Source: a bacterium (GTDB lineage Bacteria; Patescibacteriota; Doudnabacteria; UBA920). Taken from it: a stretch of 33,658 nucleotides of DNA. The notes beneath the pieces are model-generated. The model was not told where the DNA came from and made no database searches. It saw nothing but the letters and a program-made list of their open reading frames with translations. A program made the translations under genes and the position numbers. Positions 16,510 through 24,735 of this stretch are shown here, piece after piece. The stretch spans positions 1 to 33,658 of the forward strand of contig JAJYWK010000022.1 of NCBI GenBank assembly GCA_021791515.1. The letters are read 5' to 3'. The stretch's first letter is position 1; each line of letters starts with the position of its first letter.

Positions 16510-16783
16510 TTATTTGTCCTTTTTTAACAACCGCTGTTGGATTGTCGGGTATAACTTTAATCCTAATATTAGCCCTACTATCAATGAAGGAATTATCTGC
16601 CACAAATTTATGGAGTTTTTTTCGCTGAAGCGCGGCTGAACGAGAAAACCCAAATCTTCATTTTTTCCTGAAACAGGGTCTTTAAATTTTAAGTCGATGT
16701 CAAAGTAATTTTCCTTGTTGAATATATATTCAAACTGAAATGCTCATCCCAAGAAAAATAAAAATGGATTGCGTTTTATTCAT
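16510..16783 (-). pseudogene. Frameshifted small membrane protein gene
   Basis: This stretch has no ORF in the track but is coding-like. From the ATG at 16783 it reads MNKTQSIFIFLGMSISV and stops at TGA. One frame over, starting within the same few codons, it continues FQFEYIFNKENYF, LKFKDPVSGKN, QPRFSEKN and a C-terminal helix (LWQIIPSLIVGLILGLK), ending at TAA just before the 169-aa gene. A single-base change near 16739-16760 (homopolymer T/A runs) would join the two into a ~90-aa protein with a signal/anchor and a C-terminal membrane helix. It may be a true frameshift mutation or an assembly error. Confidence 0.5.
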
Positions 16784-16809
16784 ATGTTTTAGTGAAATTT
16801 AAGACAAAG

Positions 16810-16899
16810 TTAAACGGCAATTACCGTCTGGCAACCGCATTTGCAAGTGCCGTCCTCTTTTCTATGTTCGTGATTGCAATCAGGACATTTAACTGGCAT
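16810..16899 (-). CDS. 29-aa Cys-rich microprotein (not in ORF track)
   Basis: A very short gene encodes a 29-residue product beginning MPVKCPDCNHEH and containing CKCGC, ending TVIAV with TAA. Five Cys and two His fit one zinc (or other soft-metal) site of the CPxC/CxC type, in a product about as small as such a site allows. The RBS is strong (AGAAAGGAG, 5 nt before ATG), which is the main reason to believe translation. It lies upstream of the frameshifted gene and the metal-efflux operon. A metallochaperone or metal-buffer role is possible but unproved. Confidence 0.55.
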   Translation of the reverse strand: MPVKCPDCNHEHRKEDGTCKCGCQTVIAV

Positions 16900-16941
16900 A
16901 TTTTCTCCTTTCTAAATTAATTTTATTAATCAGGAATTTTG

Positions 16942-17220
16942 TTATCCGCCGAACAAAAATGCCAACTGCTTAACCATATTTAAAGCCCAGTTAACGAATT
17001 GGGAAACAGGTCCTCGGTTTTCAGAAATAACCTGTGGCGCGCGTCCCAGAAATTTTATAGCCAGGTAGACGGCTAAAAAGAATAGCAGGGCAAAAACGAT
17101 TGCGCCAACGGCTAAAAATGCCAGAATTTTCTTTCTGTTCCGCCGGATAAACAAGCGCAGCCGTTCGTCGTTTGGATATTCGCCTCTTGATCTAAAAAAT
17201 TTTTCCAAGTGGTGGCCCAT
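16942..17220 (-). CDS. Small single-pass membrane protein
   Basis: This 92-aa protein of unknown family has a strongly basic cytoplasmic start (HHLEKFF, RLFIRRNRKK), one long transmembrane helix near residues 33-60 and a short outer tail rich in aromatic and hydrophobic residues (VNWALNMVKQLAFLF). It is 9 nt after the zf-TFIIB gene and probably cotranscribed with it. No catalytic residues are visible. Confidence 0.55.
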   Translation of the reverse strand: MGHHLEKFFRSRGEYPNDERLRLFIRRNRKKILAFLAVGAIVFALLFFLAVYLAIKFLGRAPQVISENRGPVSQFVNWALNMVKQLAFLFGG

Positions 17221-17229
17221 GGGTTTTGC

Positions 17230-17511
17230 CTAAAAATCAAATAGTTCGCCAAGAAGGCTTTTGCGTCGGCCGTGCTTGCCGTAATAACCGTAGCCACCGG
17301 GCTGGCCGTAAGACGGGTATGGCTGCTGCGCCGACGGCGGAGGCGTTTGTGAAGCCTTGCCGGATCCGGCGTTCGTTTCTTCCGTTCGCTCAATAATTTT
17401 GTCTAACTCCCCCCGATCAAGCCAAATTCCGCGGCATTTGGGGCAGTAATCAATTTCCACGCCTTGTCGTTCGGTCATTTGTAATTCACTCTCGTCAATT
17501 GGACATTTCAT
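17230..17511 (-). CDS. zf-TFIIB family zinc-ribbon protein
   Basis: This 93-aa protein starts with the zf-TFIIB signature: MKCPIDESEL, then YCPKCRGIWLDRGELDKII. A Pro/Gly/Tyr/Gln-rich low-complexity stretch and a basic end (KHGRRKSLLGELFDF) follow. The first CP lacks the second Cys of a normal CPxC knuckle (CPID), which is common in this family. Family members are widespread and mostly uncharacterised; some bind nucleic acid. A good RBS (AAGAAAGGA) precedes the ATG. It lies between the HtrA gene and the 92-aa membrane gene. Confidence 0.75.
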   Translation of the reverse strand: MKCPIDESELQMTERQGVEIDYCPKCRGIWLDRGELDKIIERTEETNAGSGKASQTPPPSAQQPYPSYGQPGGYGYYGKHGRRKSLLGELFDF

Positions 17512-17561
17512 AATTCAATCCTTTCTTTAAATTAATAATTATTGTTTAAGCTGGAAATTTC

Positions 17562-18833
17562 CTATTTACTTTCCCCCAAAGTTACTGCCAATTTTTGCTC
17601 TTTTCCGTCCCGATAAACTGTTAAGAATATGATATCACCGGCATTGAAGTCTTTCAACGCCTTGGTGAGGCTGTTCTTAGGATCGATTTTAGCATCATTG
17701 AGCTTAAGGATGATGTCATTTTCTTTCACCCCCGCTTTTTCAGCGGGACTGCCGGCAACGACTGCCGCATCCTGCCCCCGAACAATAAGAGCGCCGTAGT
17801 CTTTAGGAAGATTTTCTTGCTTGGCAAGGCTTGGAGTAATCAATACGTAGCGGATGCCCAACACCGGCCGAGTGATCTTGCCCTTTTTTTGGAAGCTTGC
17901 AACTGCTTTGGAAGCATCGTTTGCCGGGATGGCAAAACCTACCAACTGGCCCTGTCTGTCAATTGCCGTATTAATGCCAATGACTTCTCCGGTAACGTTC
18001 AGCAGCGGCCCTCCGGAATTCCCGGGATTAATGGCCGCGTCAGTCTGGATAACGCCTTCGAGCTGTTCCGAGCTGCCGCTTCCGCCGGCGGTAATGCTTC
18101 TGCCGATGCCTGAGACGACGCCTGTGGTTACAGTATTTTGATATTGGCCGAGGGAGTTGCCAATTGCAATAACACGCTGCCCAATTTGCAGGTTAGCGGA
18201 ATCTGCCAATTCAAGCTTAGGAACGTTTTTCGTCTCTACCTTGACTATAGCCAAATCATTAACCGGATCCCGGGCCAGGACCTTGGCGTCCAGACTAGTT
18301 CCGTCAGTAGTTATTACGGTATAGCTGGCCTGCTCATCAGCCACCACATGCTTATTGGTTAATATTAACCCGTCGCTGGTTATAAAAAATCCGGTGCCTG
18401 CGCCGACCTGCTGGATATTTGGTTCAGACGGGGTTTGCTGCGGCTGCTGATAAAAAGGAAAAAAGAAATCGTTTTCAAAAGGGTTCCTGCCGTAGCCGGG
18501 AATTTTACTCAAATCTTTTGACACTACGATTGACACTACTGCCGGACTGGCTTTTTTGACCACTTCGGTTGTCGCGGATTCTTCATTAAGTATGATGCTT
18601 TGTTTAACCTGCGGCTGCGCTGGAACAGTTGGGTCGTTAGGATGTATGTATTTCTGGAAAGCCGGAAGTCTGGAAGCGTAAATTGTTGCAGCAACCCCGC
18701 CCGCACTGCCAAACACCAAAGCGAATATTATACTCACAACCATAGTTCTAAATGACCAGCTTCTCATTACTTGGGTTTTAAGATCGTCGGTCAAAGGAGA
18801 ATCTTCAAATTTTTTGTCATCGTGAGAAATCAT
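17562..18833 (-). CDS. HtrA/DegP-like serine protease with PDZ domain
   Basis: This is an extracytoplasmic quality-control protease of 423 aa. One N-terminal helix (about 30-53) anchors it. The trypsin-like domain carries the triad H162 (TNKHVV), D193 (VNDLAIV) and S273 (NPGNSGGP). A Phe/Gln/Pro-rich loop before it (about 118-140) resembles the LA loop. One PDZ domain fills the last ~100 residues (SPAEKAGVKENDIIL). The single PDZ and the anchor fit DegS/HtrA-type regulators as well as DegP. The start overlaps the stop of the HU gene as ATGA, so the two are translationally coupled. Confidence 0.9.
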   Translation of the reverse strand: MISHDDKKFEDSPLTDDLKTQVMRSWSFRTMVVSIIFALVFGSAGGVAATIYASRLPAFQKYIHPNDPTVPAQPQVKQSIILNEESATTEVVKKASPAVVSIVVSKDLSKIPGYGRNPFENDFFFPFYQQPQQTPSEPNIQQVGAGTGFFITSDGLILTNKHVVADEQASYTVITTDGTSLDAKVLARDPVNDLAIVKVETKNVPKLELADSANLQIGQRVIAIGNSLGQYQNTVTTGVVSGIGRSITAGGSGSSEQLEGVIQTDAAINPGNSGGPLLNVTGEVIGINTAIDRQGQLVGFAIPANDASKAVASFQKKGKITRPVLGIRYVLITPSLAKQENLPKDYGALIVRGQDAAVVAGSPAEKAGVKENDIILKLNDAKIDPKNSLTKALKDFNAGDIIFLTVYRDGKEQKLAVTLGESK

Positions 18834-19117
18834 ATTTTCCTTAATTTTACCGCCTCTTTAAAAGCTTCACCAGCTTTAAACTTGGGCGTATTTAATTCAG
18901 GGATGGTAATTTTTTGGGAAGGATTGCGCGGGTTAACCCCGATCCTTGAAGCACGGTGGGAAACAGAAAACTGGCCAAAGCCGGAAATATTAACTTTTTC
19001 GCCTCCCCTCAGGACTTCATAAACCATTTGGATCAGGCTGTTTAAAAATCGTTCCGCCTCGGAATGGGTAACGGCCAGCTTGGCGGCCAGCTCTTCGGTA
19101 AGTTGAAGCTTGTTCAT
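18830..19117 (-). CDS. HU/IHF-family DNA-binding protein
   Basis: This 95-aa histone-like protein has the typical HU layout: the helical dimerisation half ending GEKVNISGFGQF, then the beta arm with RIGVNPRNP and a closing KFKAGEAFKEAV. The PRNP arm is the DNA-intercalating Pro region of the family. An excellent RBS (GAAAGGAG) lies 8 nt before ATG. Its TGA stop overlaps the htrA start. Pairing HU with an envelope protease in one operon is unusual and may only reflect tight packing. Confidence 0.9.
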   Translation of the reverse strand: MNKLQLTEELAAKLAVTHSEAERFLNSLIQMVYEVLRGGEKVNISGFGQFSVSHRASRIGVNPRNPSQKITIPELNTPKFKAGEAFKEAVKLRKI

Positions 19118-19166
19118 ATATCGGCACTCCTTTCTTTAAGGTTAATAATTTTTTGGTTTGTAAAAT

Positions 19167-20075
19167 TTATTTTCCTAGCGACAGCAGTTCGGCAAATTTT
19201 GAGTCGGAAAATTTGTAGTATGCATCCCTTCCGGAGACTTGCCCCCACCAGTCGCCGCCTTTCTTTATAAGCTGCAGTTCTATTGGCTGTCCGGCGCCTG
19301 AAGTTAAGCGGATAACATTTTTATTGGCGGCCTTTTGGAATTCCGTTATTTCATCGTTATTCAAAAATCCGTCCGCTACCAAGGGGTTGATTGCCATAAG
19401 AATTTTGTCGGAAACCGCCTGCTCCAGAACCTGTTTTTTTCCGCTGGCTTCGGCTTCTAATTTGCCGTCCTGATTTTTGGCGGCTGTTACAGTCTTGCCT
19501 CCTGCTATAAGCTCCGCTTTTTGAAATTGGTCTTTAGCTATATCCAATACTGTTTTGTTGCGCCAAGCAGATACGTCTTGCGAAAGCTCGGTGCTGATAA
19601 AACCGCCCGACATTATATAAGCGTTTCCCGAGTTGTGCTTTTTAGCATAAAAGCCGCTTGAAGCGCTGTTGCCGATCAGGAAGCTGGTTGTTTGCCCCTT
19701 TTGGCTTAGGGTCAGCAAGATTCCGTTTGCTTCGTCCAAGCCATAGCTCTTATGATTGCCGGAGTTTTTAGAAACCAAAAACTCAGCCTTTATCTTTCCT
19801 AGCTGGCCGAAAAAATCCTGAACTTCAGTTTGCGAAGCTTCGTAGCCGTCGACTTGCCATACATTGTCTTTTTTATTGAACTTTTTTTCTTCTCCGCCTT
19901 TTTTGATGGAGAAGCTCTCAACCGATTGGGAAGTAAAAGGCGAAAAATCAACCTCCGCATTTAAAACTGCTTTACCGCCTTGGGGCTTGAATCGTCCGCT
20001 TAAGGCCGGGAAAAAAGCTATCAGCAGCAGGACGCAAAATATTCCAGCTAAGATGATTAATGTTTTTTTGTTCAT
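19167..20075 (-). CDS. DUF4340-like periplasmic protein of a Gld ABC system
   Basis: This 302-aa protein has an N-terminal helix (about 6-24) and a beta-rich outer domain with repeated similar halves (VWQVDGYEAS, LLIGNSASSGFYAK, WWGQVSGRDAYYKF). This is the pattern of DUF4340 proteins, which are routinely encoded beside GldF/GldG ABC transporters. The start overlaps the stop of the permease gene by 4 nt (ATGA). Its function is unknown in the family; by context it is the outer partner of the transporter. Confidence 0.7.
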   Translation of the reverse strand: MNKKTLIILAGIFCVLLLIAFFPALSGRFKPQGGKAVLNAEVDFSPFTSQSVESFSIKKGGEEKKFNKKDNVWQVDGYEASQTEVQDFFGQLGKIKAEFLVSKNSGNHKSYGLDEANGILLTLSQKGQTTSFLIGNSASSGFYAKKHNSGNAYIMSGGFISTELSQDVSAWRNKTVLDIAKDQFQKAELIAGGKTVTAAKNQDGKLEAEASGKKQVLEQAVSDKILMAINPLVADGFLNNDEITEFQKAANKNVIRLTSGAGQPIELQLIKKGGDWWGQVSGRDAYYKFSDSKFAELLSLGK

Positions 20076-22321
20076 ATGTTCGCATTTGAATAGTTAAGCC
20101 TTCTTAAATTCCTGCGGCGAATCAATCGGAATGAGCCGTAGGCCAAAGGCAGAATAATTGCCAGAGCCATATTGCCGTACTTTACCATTTGGACTTGAGT
20201 GCTGTTTTCAAATTGCAGGCGCCTTTCAGCTTTTTGCTTCAGTTGGATTCCCGCCAGGGATTCTTCCTGAGACAGCCAAGAAATTGCCTGTATGCCAAAC
20301 GCTAAGTTTTCCGGAGAATTTTGCACGAATTCATCGCTTAAAAAATTGGAGCTGCCTACCGTTATTACGCGCGCTTTTTTACCGTTCGCGGAAGCATTCA
20401 TGGATTCTATGCTGGCCGCCATAATTTTTTCTCCAAGGCCGGCCTGCGAGAATTCCTGATCGGGGTTAAGCGTTACGCTATCTGCTTTGCTGCCGGCGAA
20501 CTTCGTGGTTGCGAAGAGCTTGGCGGCTGTAAAGCTTTTTTCTTTAAGCTTTGCGTCGTCAATCTGGATTGAGCTGGCCCATGGCAGCACCATGCTTCCA
20601 ATTTTTGCCGTTACCGGCGATGATTGGCTGGCGGCTCCGGCTCTCAGCCAGAAAGGATAAGGCAAGACGTAGCCGAAGCCTCCGCCCCCTCCGCCGAAAT
20701 TTACGTTTTCATTGGAGCGAAGGTCGTAGACCATGTCTTGTTTGACTTCCACCCCGTATTCTTTAAGAAAGTCGGAAAAGTTTTCGGCATTGGGAGCCGC
20801 AGTCATAAATTGTGGATTTACCGCCATGCCGTCTACAAACAGTAAAATAGAACCGCCGTTATCTAAAAAGCTCTTTATCATCGCCCTCGTTTGATCATCG
20901 ATTTTTTGGGTAGGTCCAGCTATGACTAAAGTAGTGGAAGTTGCCGACAGGGGCGTAGTCGTGCTTAAAGCCTTGGAGGTGACCTCGAACTGTTTTTCCA
21001 GTTCTTGGTTTAAATAGCGGTATTCCGTTTCCGGATTTTTTTCTCCGTGTCCGGAAAGAAACACGACCTGTTTTTTATCTTCGGAGGTGAGTTTTTTTAT
21101 ATAGCTGGTCAGCTGGTATTCCAGATCAGAAGTATTTTGGATATACGGGATGACTTCTTTTTTGCCGGCATAGTTAATGGCTAGACCTAAAAAGCCCTTC
21201 TTAACCTGAAATTCTTCCTGGCCTATGACATTAAACTGAACTTCTCTTACACCGTCACTAGCCGCGGCCTGGGCGACTTCCGGATTGCCGGACGGGTCTT
21301 TGTAGGAAACCTGTAGGTTGCCTTTGGAAAACCGCTGGTAGTCGCGCAGCATATCTTTGGTATCGCGCAAAGACGGCTGCAATTGTGCGGGCAGCTGGCT
21401 GGAAGCATACAGGTTTACGTTTACCACGTCCGGCAGCTGTTTTAAAGCAGAGCGGGTCGCTTCGCTTAAGGTGTAGATCCGCCCTTGGGTCAAATCAATT
21501 CTTCCCGGAATGCGGCCGCCTACAACGTTGGTTAAAATCGCAGTGCCTATGAATAAGCTGACCCCCATTTTGTATGATCGGTAAATGGATCGCTGGTTCC
21601 CGAAGCGGCGCTTTAGAAGCTGCAAAAATGCCAGGCTTAAAAAGATGGCCATGGCCGACAAAAAATACCACAAGTCCCTAAGGTCTACTACGCCCCGGGC
21701 CATTGACTCAACGTGCGGGACAACAGCCAGCCTTTCAAACAGCCCCGCTAAAGACAGCGGCACGCTGTCGGTTACAAACTGGTAGCCGGCAATCACAAGA
21801 AAAAATCCGCTTGTCGCCGTCACCAGCAGGGCGGATATCGCGCTGGAAAAAAGAGAAGAAATAAAAATGCCCAAAGCCACGAGCACGCCTGCAAAAAACA
21901 GCGCGCCTATGTATTGTCCCGCAACCACCCCCCAGTCCAGACTGCCAAAGGAAGCAAAGCTTATGGCAATCGGGAAAATAAACAAAAGGCCAATGGCAAC
22001 AAATACCAAGTTGCCCAAAAATTTTCCCGCAAGCAGCTCAATATCTTTGAGCGGATGCGTCAGCAGGAACTCCAGCGTGCCTTCGCTTTTTTCCTGCGAG
22101 ACGCTGCCCATAGTTATGGCAGGGATGAGCAGCAGGGAAAGCCAAGGCAGATAGTCGAACAGTCCGCGCAGCGATGATTCTCCCACCAGCAGGGCGTTGC
22201 GGAAAAATAGGAATTCCCAGAGCAGCAAGAATACAGCCAAGGCAATATATGCCACGGGCAAATCAAACAGCGAGCGTAATTCTTTTTTGGTAATAATCCA
22301 AATGTTTTTTATTGTTTCCAT
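20072..22321 (-). CDS. Fused ABC-2 permease (GldF-like) and GldG-like protein
   Basis: At 749 aa this protein joins two usual genes. Residues 1-240 are a GldF/ABC-2 permease: helices from 22, SVSQEKSEGTLEFLLTHP at 73-90 as in ABC-2 proteins, and about six helices in all. A seventh helix near 252-268 leads into the GldG-like outer domain (IDLTQGRIYTLSEAT at 275-289; GHGEKNPE and LFVDG further on), and a C-terminal helix sits near 715-733. In gliding Bacteroidetes GldFG are separate; in many other bacteria they form a poorly understood exporter. A Gly-rich run (NFGGGGGGFGY) lies in the GldG half. Confidence 0.8.
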   Translation of the reverse strand: METIKNIWIITKKELRSLFDLPVAYIALAVFLLLWEFLFFRNALLVGESSLRGLFDYLPWLSLLLIPAITMGSVSQEKSEGTLEFLLTHPLKDIELLAGKFLGNLVFVAIGLLFIFPIAISFASFGSLDWGVVAGQYIGALFFAGVLVALGIFISSLFSSAISALLVTATSGFFLVIAGYQFVTDSVPLSLAGLFERLAVVPHVESMARGVVDLRDLWYFLSAMAIFLSLAFLQLLKRRFGNQRSIYRSYKMGVSLFIGTAILTNVVGGRIPGRIDLTQGRIYTLSEATRSALKQLPDVVNVNLYASSQLPAQLQPSLRDTKDMLRDYQRFSKGNLQVSYKDPSGNPEVAQAAASDGVREVQFNVIGQEEFQVKKGFLGLAINYAGKKEVIPYIQNTSDLEYQLTSYIKKLTSEDKKQVVFLSGHGEKNPETEYRYLNQELEKQFEVTSKALSTTTPLSATSTTLVIAGPTQKIDDQTRAMIKSFLDNGGSILLFVDGMAVNPQFMTAAPNAENFSDFLKEYGVEVKQDMVYDLRSNENVNFGGGGGGFGYVLPYPFWLRAGAASQSSPVTAKIGSMVLPWASSIQIDDAKLKEKSFTAAKLFATTKFAGSKADSVTLNPDQEFSQAGLGEKIMAASIESMNASANGKKARVITVGSSNFLSDEFVQNSPENLAFGIQAISWLSQEESLAGIQLKQKAERRLQFENSTQVQMVKYGNMALAIILPLAYGSFRLIRRRNLRRLNYSNANI

Positions 22322-22326
22322 AGAAT

Positions 22327-23250
22327 TTAGTCCTTAGTGATTATGTGAAAAATATCCTCAAGGCTTTGTTCTTCCTGCGCCAGCTTCCAGATAATCCAGC
22401 GGTACTCCCGGCTAAGCCTTGAAATTTCCGGCTGCAGTTTTTGGGAATCCTCGACCATAAGCTTTCCCTGCATGCGGCTGGAGCCAAGCATTTTTACCTC
22501 TGCAAGCTGCGATCCGAAAGCTCGTTTTAATACGCTGTCTACTTCGCGGCCTTCAATATCCAGCATCAGCGTTTGCTTTTCGAGCGCTTTCTTCGCCAGC
22601 TCCTGCGGAGTGCCTGCGGCGACCAGCTTTCCCTTGTTGATTATAATCATTCGGCTGCAGACCGCGGAGGCTTCTTGCATTACGTGAGTGCTCATAATTA
22701 TAGTATGGCGCTCTGCCAGCTTCCGTATCAAAGAACGAATTTCCGTGCGCTGGTTCGGGTCCAGGCCTTCAGTCGGCTCGTCCATAATTAAAATGTCCGG
22801 ATGGTTTAAAAGCGCAATGGCAATGCCCACGCGCTGCTTATAGCCTTTGGAAAGCTCCGCTACCGGACGGTAGAACACGTCGTCTATTGCAACGGCTTTC
22901 ACGGCAAAATCGAATGCTTCTTTTCTTTTGTTTTTGGGTACGTGCTTTAAGTCAGCGGATAATTCCAGAATTTCCGAAACCAGCATATTTTTATAGAGAG
23001 GATTGTTCTCCGGCAGATAGCCGATGCGGGACTGGGCAGCCGTTAAATCCGCCTCCAGCGCCTTGCCGCCAATGGTAATTGCGCCGCTGTCCGGCGAAAG
23101 AAACCCTGTAACCATGCGCATGGTAGTGGTCTTTCCGGCGCCGTTTGGGCCCAAAAAGCCTACGATCTCTCCCGCCTTGATTTCAAACGAAAGGTCGTCT
23201 ACGGCTTTGATATTTCCAAAATTCTTGGTAAGATGGTCAACTTTTATCAT
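22327..23250 (-). CDS. ABC transporter ATP-binding protein (GldA-like)
   Basis: This is the ATPase subunit of the Gld-type exporter. I start it at the ATG at 23250 (307 aa) because the protein then begins with the standard MIKVDHLTKNFG. The track's 17-residue extension is not family-like. Walker A GPNGAGKTT is at 34-42, the signature LSKGYKQR at 133-140, Walker B ILIMDEP at 153-159 and the switch His in STHVM further on. A ~70-residue C-terminal extension, typical of GldA/NatA-type ATPases, follows. It lies 5 nt before the fused permease gene. Confidence 0.88.
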   Translation of the reverse strand: MIKVDHLTKNFGNIKAVDDLSFEIKAGEIVGFLGPNGAGKTTTMRMVTGFLSPDSGAITIGGKALEADLTAAQSRIGYLPENNPLYKNMLVSEILELSADLKHVPKNKRKEAFDFAVKAVAIDDVFYRPVAELSKGYKQRVGIAIALLNHPDILIMDEPTEGLDPNQRTEIRSLIRKLAERHTIIMSTHVMQEASAVCSRMIIINKGKLVAAGTPQELAKKALEKQTLMLDIEGREVDSVLKRAFGSQLAEVKMLGSSRMQGKLMVEDSQKLQPEISRLSREYRWIIWKLAQEEQSLEDIFHIITKD

Positions 23251-23260
23251 GGTTTGTAAA

Positions 23261-24283
23261 TTAATTTTTAGCGAAAAATTTTTTATGTATGAAATTATCA
23301 AGACTGATGCGCCCCCCGTTGTTTATTACCAAATAACCCGCCAAAGCTAACAAAATATAGTGGGGCCAGACCGCTTCTTTAAAGAAAATAACCGACAAAA
23401 GCATAAGGGTAAAAGTTATTAAAGTATTGAGCCGGGTTTGGAAGCCTAAGATTAGCGCTGTTCCGACCGCTACTTGAGCCAAGCCTGTGCCGAGGGAGAT
23501 CAGCAGAGGATCGCTGGGAAACAGCCAGTTAATTTTGTTTAATCCGTAACGATTAACGATTTCAACTATAATAATCGGGTGCAGCAACTTAATTGTGATT
23601 GCCGGATAAAGAATTGAAATGCCGTAAGTCAGTCTAATAATTAAAATCTCCCATTGCTTGTATTTTTCCCTTAGTTTGTTTGCGCCTTTAAGCAAGTTGT
23701 CTAAAGACAGCCAGCCTCCGCCGAATATGATAAGCGCAATAAATTCTCCAAAGTAGTTGAAGTAAGTGAGAATATAGTCTTTGTAAATATACGTGGCGAC
23801 GAGAATAATGAGGAGCGATATAACGCCCGCCATTTGGCTGAACAGTCCTACAGCCAGCAACGCTCCGGTTGTGTAAAGGAGTCCTTGCATCAAGCTGCCG
23901 ACAGGAAAAGTCGAAAGGTAAATCTCAGGCCCCAGATAGACAAAATTTTTAGCAGAGAACAGCAAGGAAGCAGCAAGAGCCAGGCGCAGGAGCAGTTCGC
24001 TTAAACCCTCAAGCCGTAAAAGCTGCTTGTCCAGCCACAGGCCATGGCGGGAATGCTGAAACCAAAAGTAGAGCAAGAGAGCAATTACTGATCCTAAAGC
24101 CACTGAGAGAGCGACTCGGACATTGCCCGGGTTCTTAAGCGCATCTAAGACGTAAAGGCTGTAGTCGCGCATGCCCGCTTCAATGACTTCGGCCGGCAAT
24201 ACGTAATTTTCATGGGCAAGCGCTATTGCGGGGAACCCGACGATTGCAGGCAGGCTTAGCAGAATGTATTTGGTTTTGCTCAT
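23261..24283 (-). CDS. DoxX-like polytopic membrane protein
   Basis: This 340-aa protein starts with a probable signal peptide (LPAIVGFPAIALAHE) and has about eight transmembrane helices. The second half (residues ~210-335) resembles DoxX: an opening LRLTYGISILYPAI, a central GLAQVAVGTALILGFQTRL and a closing WPHYILLALAGYLVI. The first half looks like a diverged repeat of the same unit. DoxX proteins are linked to quinone or thiol redox in membranes, but their role is poorly defined. It follows the zinc-ribbon gene by 6 nt. The call rests on pattern and topology. Confidence 0.55.
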   Translation of the reverse strand: MSKTKYILLSLPAIVGFPAIALAHENYVLPAEVIEAGMRDYSLYVLDALKNPGNVRVALSVALGSVIALLLYFWFQHSRHGLWLDKQLLRLEGLSELLLRLALAASLLFSAKNFVYLGPEIYLSTFPVGSLMQGLLYTTGALLAVGLFSQMAGVISLLIILVATYIYKDYILTYFNYFGEFIALIIFGGGWLSLDNLLKGANKLREKYKQWEILIIRLTYGISILYPAITIKLLHPIIIVEIVNRYGLNKINWLFPSDPLLISLGTGLAQVAVGTALILGFQTRLNTLITFTLMLLSVIFFKEAVWPHYILLALAGYLVINNGGRISLDNFIHKKFFAKN

Positions 24284-24289
24284 AAATAA

Positions 24290-24571
24290 TTAATTTTGGC
24301 TTCCTTTGTCCCACTCTATTCCGCAGCTGGAGCAGAACCTGCCCTGGCTGGAAACATCTTTTTGGCAGTTCGGGCATTTTCTAGTTCCTTTTATATTCCC
24401 GCCGCATTGCTGGCAAAACTTTGCGCTGGCGTCGTTAGGGCTTCCTCATTTCGGGCAAGGCGTGCCCTGAACCTGCGGATAAGGCTGGTTGGGAGGAGGA
24501 TAACCTCCATGCTTATAGCCGTGATGCCCCATGCCCATACTTCTTTTAAACATGTCTTCAAAAAATCCCAT
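24290..24571 (-). CDS. Double zinc-ribbon protein interrupted by in-frame UGA at a Cys codon
   Basis: The gene reads MGFFEDMFKRSMGMGHH, a Gly/Tyr/Pro-rich stretch, then CPK-[TGA]-GS, FCQQCGG, CPNCQ and FCSSCG, ending in TAA 6 nt before the doxX-like gene (94 codons). The pattern demands Cys where the TGA stands (CPKCG), one base from TGC. All other seven Cys of the two ribbons are intact and the frame is otherwise open, so the break is either a very recent nonsense mutation, a sequence error, or recoding as selenocysteine. The TGA is codon 42 (24446-24448). TGA is a stop in other genes of the window, so a general code change is unlikely. A weak -10 (TATAAT, minus strand) lies at 24600-24605. 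Confidence 0.6.
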
Positions 24572-24599
24572 AAAACCCTTTCTACCAAACTTTTGGTGA

Positions 24600-24605
24600 A
24601 TTATA
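24600..24605 (-). promoter_or_regulatory. Candidate -10 box for the zinc-ribbon gene
   Basis: A perfect TATAAT on the minus strand lies 28 nt before the ATG at 24571, and AAAGGG follows as an RBS. The -35 region (ATTAAA at 17 nt) is poor. A short leader of about 20 nt would result. Confidence 0.35.
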
Positions 24606-24735
24606 TTTTGAACCGATTGCTTTTTAATGCTAACCAATCTGGAAGCTCGCTGATTTGCCAGAATGCCTGGCCTTAGGAATAAAGGTCGATTGAGGGGAAT
24701 AAACCAGCGAACTTCGAGGCTGTCAAGAATGCACA

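Noticed and set aside
16700-16760. UGA recoded as Gly or Trp (Gracilibacteria-type code) to explain the frameshifted gene
   Set aside because: TGA is a true stop in the HU, GldFG-like and 179-aa genes, twice as ATGA overlaps, and the frame with TGA has no start upstream.
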